The translations under genes and the position numbers were made by a program. Below the pieces are notes generated by a model. That model had not been told where the DNA came from. It saw only the letters and a list, made by a program, of their open reading frames with translations, and did no database searches. A stretch of DNA of 64,000 nucleotides from Pseudomonadales bacterium (GTDB lineage Bacteria; Pseudomonadota; Gammaproteobacteria; Pseudomonadales; Azotimanducaceae): assembly GCA_022827905.1 (NCBI GenBank), contig JAJEIQ010000017.1, forward strand, positions 37,359 through 101,358, given 5' to 3'. Positions 50,301-58,600 of this stretch are shown here, one piece after another; positions within the stretch are counted from its first letter, which is position 1, and the number at the start of each line of letters is the position of its first letter.

Positions 50301-52635
50301 CCCCCGGCTCCAGCGTCGTTGCGCCACCCTGCGGGCCTGTCATCTGGAGCTTGAGCAAGCCGGACAGCCCGTCGAACGTGCCCGCCTCCAGCCGGCGCAG
50401 TCCATGTCCGTTGATCAGGATGTGCTTGAGTCCCTGCAAGCCCTCAAACGCGCCGGGCGCGATCGTCGTCAGCGTGGGATCGCCGTCCTCCCACCAAATT
50501 GGATCGTGGACTTCCAGAACGCGGAGCCCGGTCAGTCCCGAAAACAGGTCCGTCGGCAGGCGCTCCATGGAGTGTATCTTCAGATTGACAAGCCCGGTCA
50601 AGCCATCGAAGTCACCGGGCCGCACTCCCTGTCTCAGCGACGCGTCAAAGCCATCGTGCCGGGTTTGGTACATAGATTCTGATGAGCGATCGAACGTGCG
50701 AATGCTCGCCAAGGTCTCCGCATCGAAAAGCCCCCGCCGCTCATAGTCGCTGCAACCGAACTGGCTGTAGTCGTATTGCGGGTGGAGGCGTTCCACCTCA
50801 TTAAGAATCTCAACCAAGACAACGAAGGAGCGCTCGCACACCGGCGTGATCGCCCGGGAGCCGGCCTGGCGGCGCGTGTGCAACCGGCCAGCGACCAACA
50901 CTTCCACAGGCCGCTCCCAATGGTCGTTCCTGGCCACGGCAACCTCGATCTCGCCGCTGCCCGTCCCCTCTAGGCGCGAGATCGACTCCACCCATTCGCC
51001 GGCGCTCGCCGTCCAGGAGCAGTCCGCCCCGGTCTCCACACGGACCCGGTAGGTTCCGCCTTCCGGCGGCAGCTCGCCACCGTCCCCGGACAGCGCGTAG
51101 CGGCAGGGGTCGGCGTCCGCCCGTGCGCGGACGTTGGCGATGACGCCGCGCAGCTCGTTCAGGTGCCGCGCCGCGTCCGCCGGCCCGTCCACCTCGAACG
51201 ACGGCTCGTCCCCGGACACGCCGAGCTTGAGGTTCGGATTGTCGGGGTGGCTCAACTCGGGGTTTGAGAACGCGAGCACAGATCCGACTTTAGGCCAATT
51301 CCCAAACACCGACATGATCGTCCCGACATGGTACTGGCCCCGCCCGCTACCGTCATCCAGTACGTCTTCGTACAAGAATGCGAACCCGTGGCTGTAGGGA
51401 AACGGCTCGTTCCTCCTGTCGTCGTAGCGGTCGTGCCAAAGCCCCATGCTGTGCCCGAGTTCGTGCGCCACGGTGGTGCCGTCGGCGGACCGGGCCACGG
51501 CAAACGCGCGCCTCTCCAAATCGTCGGCGGTCACGCTGGGCACGCCGAGAGCAATCCCGGCTACCGGGCTCGCGTCATGCTCCGGGCTGGCGACCTGGGC
51601 GGTGGCCTCCCCGCCCAGGTGGAGGAGCACTGTGTCAGCCGCATGCCGATCACGCAGGTCATGCACCTCGTCCAAGTGCCCGTCGTCCGGATTGGCTAGA
51701 TGGTCAATCGCCTGGGTCCACTCCTCGATGGACGTGAATAGCCCGGACGTTAGTCCACGCAGAGCTTCCTCGAGGAACCAGTCGTACTCCACCTCCACGG
51801 CGGCCGCGAGCTCGACCCGCAGGTCAACCCCGCTCGCGGCGTACGCCTCGTTGGCCGTCGCGATGTCCAGGTCGATCAGCGACAGCATCGGCCCGTAGCC
51901 GCCCTCGATCTCGCGCGCGAACGACGGGTACACGACCAGCAGGTCGACCACATTGCCGTCGCTGCCCGTGGCCGACTTGGCGGCGGCCGGGCCCGCGCCG
52001 GGTCCCGCCCCGCGCCCGGCTTCGGCCGCCTCCGCCGTGCGGAAGGGCTGCAACAGGGCGGCGGGACGCACCCCGTCGCCGAAGCCCTTCCCGACGCCGG
52101 CGGGCGGATGGGCGGCGCACTTCCACGGCTCCGGCGCCATCCGCTCCACTGTCTGCATGGCGCCCGTGGTGCGGATCGCCCAAGCCCCCTGCGGGGTGTA
52201 CACGCGGCCCATCACCCTAGCCCCGTTGACCACGAGCACGGCGCGGCCGAACGGCACGCCGTCGATCGGGCCCGACAGCGTGTAGCCGGACGCCGTCGGC
52301 GCGCTCCGCTCGATCGCCGCGTCGTACTCGACGTCGTGCAGCAGGTTCAGGCGCAGCTTGTCCGGGCGCCCGGACGCCACCGCCTCGCGCAACGCATTGA
52401 GGCCGTCAAGGTCGACCTTGGCGATGCGGCTGCGTCCGGCGGCTGCCGGCTCGTCGATGGCGGACTTGGCGGCAATCCCGCCAGCGCCCCCCTGTTCCGG
52501 CGCCCGCGCCTCGGTCGTGAACAGCGATATCCGTTCGGCCTGCGCGAAGGCAATCAACGGCGCGAACAGTGTCCATGCCGCAAGAAGCCGCAAGGACCAG
52601 GCGGCCCGTGGCCGTGCAAGGAGTCGGCGCCTCAC
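47332..52635 (-). CDS. Secreted HExxH metallopeptidase with leucine-rich repeats and paired C-terminal modules
   Basis: 1767 residues. Signal peptide about 1-32. A reprolysin-like (M12B-type) region (about 220-470) has V-D-L-L-V-V-Y-P-S and the zinc site H-E-L-G-H-S-M-G-L-W-H-D near 390-401, all zinc ligands present. A short BACON-like domain follows (about 510-590, C-S-W-T-A-S). Residues about 660-1085 form around 17 leucine-rich repeats of about 24 residues (x-x-F-D-G-L-x-x-L-x-x-L-x-L-x-x-N). After a linker come two tandem copies of a 240-residue module (about 1290-1530 and 1530-1767), each with E-G-F-V-R-x-x-N and G-H-L-T-N-L-S-S. The ATG overlaps the upstream giant gene by four bases. 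Probably acts outside the cell on proteins or host surfaces. Target unknown. Confidence 0.88.
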   Translation of the reverse strand: MRRRLLARPRAAWSLRLLAAWTLFAPLIAFAQAERISLFTTEARAPEQGGAGGIAAKSAIDEPAAAGRSRIAKVDLDGLNALREAVASGRPDKLRLNLLHDVEYDAAIERSAPTASGYTLSGPIDGVPFGRAVLVVNGARVMGRVYTPQGAWAIRTTGAMQTVERMAPEPWKCAAHPPAGVGKGFGDGVRPAALLQPFRTAEAAEAGRGAGPGAGPAAAKSATGSDGNVVDLLVVYPSFAREIEGGYGPMLSLIDLDIATANEAYAASGVDLRVELAAAVEVEYDWFLEEALRGLTSGLFTSIEEWTQAIDHLANPDDGHLDEVHDLRDRHAADTVLLHLGGEATAQVASPEHDASPVAGIALGVPSVTADDLERRAFAVARSADGTTVAHELGHSMGLWHDRYDDRRNEPFPYSHGFAFLYEDVLDDGSGRGQYHVGTIMSVFGNWPKVGSVLAFSNPELSHPDNPNLKLGVSGDEPSFEVDGPADAARHLNELRGVIANVRARADADPCRYALSGDGGELPPEGGTYRVRVETGADCSWTASAGEWVESISRLEGTGSGEIEVAVARNDHWERPVEVLVAGRLHTRRQAGSRAITPVCERSFVVLVEILNEVERLHPQYDYSQFGCSDYERRGLFDAETLASIRTFDRSSESMYQTRHDGFDASLRQGVRPGDFDGLTGLVNLKIHSMERLPTDLFSGLTGLRVLEVHDPIWWEDGDPTLTTIAPGAFEGLQGLKHILINGHGLRRLEAGTFDGLSGLLKLQMTGPQGGATTLEPGAFDGLSSLRMLQLPDNEVARLEPGLFDGLGALEHLNLLGNQIRALPRQVFDGLSELRILDLRINRIEALPAGVLNRLPRLEKLLVNGNRIAEVGPGAFDGLSNLTDLHLHYNQIRDLPAGLFDGLSNLDLLDLSHNRLTRIPRTAFEHLVSLEYLLLASNRLTGLQPGTFESLSKLRTLNLNYNRMKLEPGVFGGLSQLKELFLTGSGLQAIPEGLFAGLGQLRTLSLAENRLGAVQEGAFDGLDRLWQLSLRQSGITSLGPGLFEASPFLSRITLAESKLRELGPGALRGLKLWDLDLRGNPGAPFTFAPTPVALPATEPAAGAAAEVAVEIASAAPFDVTASIGVSGGSASVGDVRIAAGEIRSETFTVTPENSGPVTVRLDGRPQAVWNPSARDLCSPSRVVGLTRGHCYLGVRVAAGPPLVLYGIKDRSLTLGRGQDTIDLAGVFSYFLGFADYAAESSDGAVASVSVEDGALTVTPGQAGTAEVTVTATAPDGETMTRRFTVTVGIPSVPLFLSAANREREGFVRLVNLSERAGDVRITAVDDAGSRRGPVRLRLKANGAAHFNSGDLEDGNAAKGLAEGVGLGEGDWRLEFETDLEIEALSYVRTADGFVTSMHDAAPVEGGVSRIATFNPASNDRQASRLRVVNPGREPAQVTVRGVDDAGASPGGPVRFTVAAGASREFGALQLEAGDAELEGALGDGEGKWRLTVESDGPVAAMSLLESTATGHLTNLSSGPRPPDADGAHHVPLMPAASDANGREGFVRVINRSGRAGTVRIAAFDDAGTAHGPLELSVEAGAAAHFNSSDLEFGNAAKGLSGSAGPPGEGDWRLELTSGLDIEVLAYVRTEDGFLTAMHGVVAVEDGRRRAAFFNPGSNTRQVSRLRLVNPLAWEAVATIQGTDDAGGSPDGAAFVTVPARGVLTLSAAELEAGVPSETFGEGHWDRDPLRDGTGKWRFSVATEPEVRVMSLLESPTGHLTNLSSGGR

Positions 52636-55600
52636 TTCACCACCACCGGCAGCCGCAGCTCGCCCGATTCGGTCTGAACGATCACGGACGCCTCGCCGGC
52701 GCCCACGCCAGTGAGCCGAATCTCGGGGGAGGCCACGCTGACGCCGACCACCGCCGTGTCCCCGGAGCTTGCCGTGACGGCGCTGTCCTCGCCCCAGACG
52801 ATGCGCAGCTCGCCGCCGAGCGGCACCTCGAAGGGGACCGCCTCCTGGCTGGCATCCTGCGCCCCGCCGGCGCCCTGCGCACTGTCGCCTCCGCTGGTCC
52901 CTGCGCGGATTTCCGCGGTGGCCTTTCTGGATCCTTGCGGGTCTGCGGAGTCCTTTGCAGTGACATCCTTGTAGTAGGTTTTTCTGATGGTGAATATGTA
53001 GACCGCCGTGGCACCGTCAGACGACTGTCCTTCCCACCGGAAGGTGTAGGGGGAGACGCCGTCCTTCGCGGAGGCGGAGACGTTCGCCGTGTAGAGGGTC
53101 AGGAAGCCGCCGAATGGCAGTGTGCCGCCCGAAAAAACCGCCGTGTAGGGCCCGCCCGCTTGGGGCTTCAGCGTCGTGTCGAATGCGGCGGACAAGGTCT
53201 CGTCCGCATTCATTGTTATGGTGCAACTGGACTTCCCGCTGCAGGCGTCTCCCCAACCCCCAAACAAATAACCCGCATTCGACGTCGCCGACGGGCTGAC
53301 GGATTTCCCCTCGGGAACCTTCATCGTGCAATCGTTTCGGGCCGGGCCATACCCGCACGAGATCCCGTCGTTGTTCCAGACCGCCGGCACCGTCACGTAG
53401 CCCGCTTCCGGTCTCGGCTTCACTTCCAGCGTGAACAATTCCTTGCACACGCCCCCATCCCTCGCATAGCCGTCCTTGCACACGCAGGTGAGCTCCTGAT
53501 CAACCACGGCAAGGTCCTCGGTGCCTTTGTCGCACTTCGGCGGCGGCGCCTCGCAGTTCTTCGTCATGCCGGCATTGGTGCACGTCCACTTGTTCACGGG
53601 AGGGACGAGGCTGTCCGAGGCCTGCGTCGCCATGCCGGGATTGCAGGTCATCTCGGCAGTTCCGCACTGCGGCGGCGGAGGGTCCAGGCTGCAATTCGCC
53701 GTCACTGACTTGTCCGACGTCATCGTGAACGAAGCTTCGGTCAGGTCGCATTTGTAGCCGGACTGGGGTGTTACCGACAGGGAGACATCCTGATTGCGCA
53801 CCACATCCTCCGAGCAGATCTGGGTGCAGCTAAAGTCGCCGCCCAAGGTGTCGTCCGTGGTCACCGTGCCCTTCCCCCGTGGATCGACCTCAACGGTCAA
53901 GGTGTGCACCTCGACGCACTTCCCGTTGACCCTCGAATGGCCTGCCTCGCACACGCACGTCCCGTTGGAGTCGCGAACCTCGTTGGCTCCGCACTCGGGA
54001 ACGCAGTCGCCGCCATGCTTCTCGTAGCCATCCTTGCACAGCAGGCAGACGGGCGAGTCCGACGCCTCCCCGGCGTCCTCGCTGCAAAGGTGGTAGCTGA
54101 AGGCGGGGATCGGCACGGAGCAGGACTGGGAGCGCCCACCGTACTCGCAGCGCCAGTCGCTCCGTCCGTCGGTGCCGAGGCACGACCAGCGCCTCTCCGC
54201 GTCGATGCCCAGGCACTGCCACCGGAGCGCCTCATCGGTCGGCGTGAGCACCCGGCTGGTGCCCCCCGCGCATTGGTACCGCGCCGTGCCGCAGGCCCCG
54301 TCCTGCCGGACGATGTCGGCAGGCGTGTTCCGGTCCGGCCTGCCGCTGGTGCAGGCCTTGGCCTCGGTGGCCGCGCACATGCCATCCACTTTCGGCGTCC
54401 GGGACAGGCCGGTCGCCTCCACGTCGGGCGTAAGGCAGGTGTTTTCCGAGGTGCCGCAGCTAAGGTCCACCGTGCAGGTGGAGCCCGCCTGTTCAAGCCA
54501 GGCTCCGTCGTCGCACTTGAACGACGCCACGCCCCGGGTCGGGTCGCCGGCGTCCCTGGCCGGCTTCAGGTTCCCGCTGGCCGCCGCCTCCAACGAACCG
54601 GTGCAGGTCAGCCCGCCGACGGTCCAGCTGCGCCCGTCCGCCGGGCAATCGCGCTTGGCCCTCGTGCACCTCTTGGAGTTGGCCCCGCCGTTGCCGCCGT
54701 CGCAGCGCCAGTGGTGGTCCGTGTCGGTGTCGGAGTGGGCGGCGTTGTTCAGGGTTCCGGCGGCGCAGCCGTCCACCACGCTCTCGTCGCACTTGCCGAC
54801 GATGGCCGTGGACGCGAACGCGACGCTCACCGCTCCGTCGGCGTTGAGGGTCACCGCGCAGGCAGCCGTGGTCTCGGAGGCGCAGGCGCCGCCCCAGCCA
54901 TCGAACTCGTACCCGCTGGCCCCGGCCGCCTTCAGCGCAACGACGGTGCCTTCGACCACCGTCTCCGCGCAGTCGCTGCCGCAGTCGATCACCGTCGCCG
55001 TGCCCACCTTGCCGGTCACCTTGCCGTTCGACGGCGCAGCCACGGTGAGGGTGCGGGTCGGCTTGATCGTCGCGCCCACCGTTTTGTCGCCGTCCACGGT
55101 CAGCTTGCAAATCTCGGTGCCGCTGCAGTCACCCGACCAGCCGGCCAGTCCGTGGTCCGCGTCCGCGGTGGCCGTCAGCGTAACCGCCGTGCCGGCGGCC
55201 AGGAACTCGGTGCAGTCGGCGCGCCCGCCCGAGCCGCAGTCGATGACCGTCGCCAGCGAGTCGCCCGTCCCGGTGGTGCCGGTGACGTGGCCGTTGGACG
55301 GCGCGGCCACCGTCAGCAGCGCCCGGTCGTCCAAGGCCACGGTCGTTCCCGTCACCGTCAGCGCCCGGCCGTCCGAAGCCGTGCCGGTGACCGCCACCGT
55401 CTCCACGCCTTCGGCCGCGGCGTCCACCACCGGCGTCAGCGTGAACGTGCCCTTCGCCTGCCGGATGTTGGCCGGGATGGTGATCGGGAAGCCGTCCACC
55501 GCCTTAAAGTCGTCCGCCGCCGTGGCGGTGCCGCTCCCGACCGAGACGGTCACCGTCTTGGCGGAGGCGGTGAGCGCCGTGCCGGTCAGCGCCGCGGTCA

Positions 55601-58600
55601 CGGTCACCGTCCTGGCGCCCTTGGCCTCCCGCACCGTGGCGGGCGAGGCGGAGAGAACCACGCCGGGCCGCCACTCGACGTCAATCCATTCGGTGGCCTG
55701 GCTGGTGCGCCCGCCAAGCGCATGGCTGGCCCGGAACCCGTAAGCCCGCGTTTCCGGCGCGGCCGAGGAGACGCTGCGGGTCACACCCGTGCCGCTGGTG
55801 AGCCCAATCCCCTTCGCGAGCGTTGAGACCGTGCCGCCGGTGGCGCGCCGCAGCCATTCACCGGAGAGCGTGCCGCCGCCATCGACATGCGCCGTGCCGG
55901 TCAGCGTCACCGCCACGGCGGCGTTGTCCGCGCCGATCGACGGCAGGGCAGCGCTTGCCGTCAGCGTCACCTGCGCCAGCGTGTTGGCCTCGGACGGGTC
56001 CGACCAGGCGCCGGTGCCTTCGTCGCTGGCCGCCCGCACACGCACCTCGTAGGCCGTGCCCGCCTTCAGGCCGGAAAGGGTGGTGGTTGTGGCCGTGCCG
56101 GAAAGCGACGCATCCGTCCAGTCCGCCGCCCCGTCCTTGCGGTACTCGACGCCGTAGTCGGTGATGGCAGGCCCGGTGTTGTCCGGTTCCGTCCAGGACG
56201 CCGCCAGCGACGTCGTCCCCGGCGTCAGCGACGGCGCGTTCGGCTGCCCCGGCGGCTCCGGCACATCCGAGACGTTCACCGTCACCGCGACGGTGGCGTC
56301 CACCGCCGTGTCCGGTTCGCCGGCGCCGTCCTTGCCGTCACCCACCTGCACGGTGAGCGCGTAGCTTGCGGTGCCGCCCTCGAAGTCCAATGCGGTGTCC
56401 GTCCCGACGCTGATCTGCCCGTTGGCGTCGATGGTGAACGACGCCGCGTCCGCCCCCGCAAGCGTGTAGGTCAGCGCATCGCCGTCCGGGTCGGTCGCCG
56501 CCACCGGCGCGCCGACGGACCCGCCCGCCGCGGTGTTCTCCGCGACCGTGCGCGTCGTGGTGGCCGCCGCGAACATGGGTTGGCGGTTGCTCGCCTCGTC
56601 GTCGTCGATGGTCACCACGAGCGACGAAGGCGCCACCCGCAACACCCCGTTGGGCAACTGCCCGAGGCCGAGGGTGACGGCCGAGTCCGCGTTGTCCTTA
56701 TCCTGCAGCGCGGCGAGGTCGAACCGCTGCACGCTCTCGCCGAGCGCAAAGGTCACGCGGTTGTTGGCCGCGCCATCCAGCCGGAACTTCCCGTCCCCGC
56801 CGTTGGTCGTGATCGGCACCGCCACTTCCCGGTCCGCCGCGCTGTCCAGGTTGAGGGCCACCTGCAGCGAGGCGCCCTCCCTCACCGTGGCGCTCGCCTG
56901 CCCGAACGACACGCGCAGGAGCTTGATCGCCTGAACCTTGGCCGGCATCGACCACTGGCCCATGCCCAACCGGTTTTCCGCGCGCACCCGCACTTCGGTT
57001 GCCGCCGCCGCGATCGAGGCCTCCGTGGCGCACGTTCCCATGCGGCACCCGGCATAGGGGTGCGTCGTCCAGCCGGACCCCTTCGTCCTGTACGCCACGT
57101 CATAGCCGGTGATCGCCGAGCCGCCGTCGTCCGGCGCCTCCCAGACCACCTCCACGGCCGCGCCCGTCCGGTAGGCGGCCGGCCGCTCCACGCGGTCCGG
57201 CCCCCCCCAGGTGCGGCCCCGCCCCGGCTCCGACCACTTGCCGGGATAGTCCTTGCCCATCATGCGGTTCACGCCGCGCACCTGCACGGCGTACCAAGTG
57301 CCAGTGCTCAGCCCCGCAATCGTGCGCGTCAGCGTCGCCGTCTCCAACGGTCCGGCGACCGCGTCCGTCGGCGCCGTCCAAGTCCCGCCGTCCGGGCGGG
57401 TGCGGTACTGGTAGCGGCTGATCGGCTGCTCATCGTCGTTGCCGTCCACCCAGGCCACCCGTCTCCAAGTGGCATCGAGGCGCTGGTCCCCGTGCGTCGC
57501 GTGCGCGGCCACGACCGGCGCGCCCACCCGGGGCGGCAGCCGCGAGTCGAGCGCCGTCCGCCCCTTGCCCGCTGGCGACCAAGGCCCGTTGTCGCCGCCG
57601 GTGGCGACGGCGCGGACCTCCACCACGTAGGCGGTGTCCGCCGTCAGGCCAGCCAGGGTGGCCACGAGCGTGTTCGACGTCTCCTCCAGCCAGGGGTTGG
57701 TCACCCCCTCGACGTCCGGATCCTCCCGGTAGCGCACCCGGTAGTTGGCGATCGTGGTCGCCGACGCGCAGGCCGCCGCCTCCCAGGTCGCCTTGAGCTC
57801 CGTGGATGAGCGCGCCCCGGAGGGCGCCTCCACCCGCGGGGCGCCGACCGTGCAGTCACCGTCCGCCGTGTAGGCGTACACGCTGCCGGATTCCGCTCCG
57901 TCGCCCGCGCTGCTGCGTGCGTAGGCCCGCACCTCGTAGCGCGTCCCGGCGCTCAGCCCGGTGATGGTGGTTGCGAGCCCGGTCTGCAGCGCCGAGTCGG
58001 TCCAATCCGGCAGCGGGTCCGCCACCTTGCGGTGGCGCACCACGTAGCCGGTCACCGGCGGCGTTGCGGTCACCGCCTGCCAACTCACGTCGAACCCGTG
58101 GCGCTCGTCGCCGGACGCCGGCACCGCCTCAAGCCCGGCGGGAGCCGGCGGCGCGTTGGATGGCTCGGTGATGGTGAGCGTCGCCGAGGCGGGCGCGTTC
58201 AGCGACACCACGGCGGTGCCCCAGGTCACTCGGGAGACCGAGAAGGTCACCGTCTCGCCGTCGTCCTCCACGGCATCCTCGAGTGCCGCCACCGTCACCT
58301 TGGCGCGCGCGGTCAGGTGCGCGTCGTTCGCCCGCACGGTCAGGTCGTTCCAATTCGCCGCGCCGCTCAGCGTGTAGTCGTGCGACGAGCCCTGCGTCGC
58401 CGTGCCGCGGACGGCGAGCACCAACGCCACGTCCACATCCGGCACCTGGACTCCGGTCAACGTGGCGCTCACGGTGTGCGGGCCGCTGCTGCCTTCGGCG
58501 ATCGCCGCCGGACTCACCGAAACGTCCACGCCCAGGCCGCTCAGGTCCACGCCGCCCACGATGGTCGGCTCGCGGATGGTCAGGCTGGTGGACGTGACGG

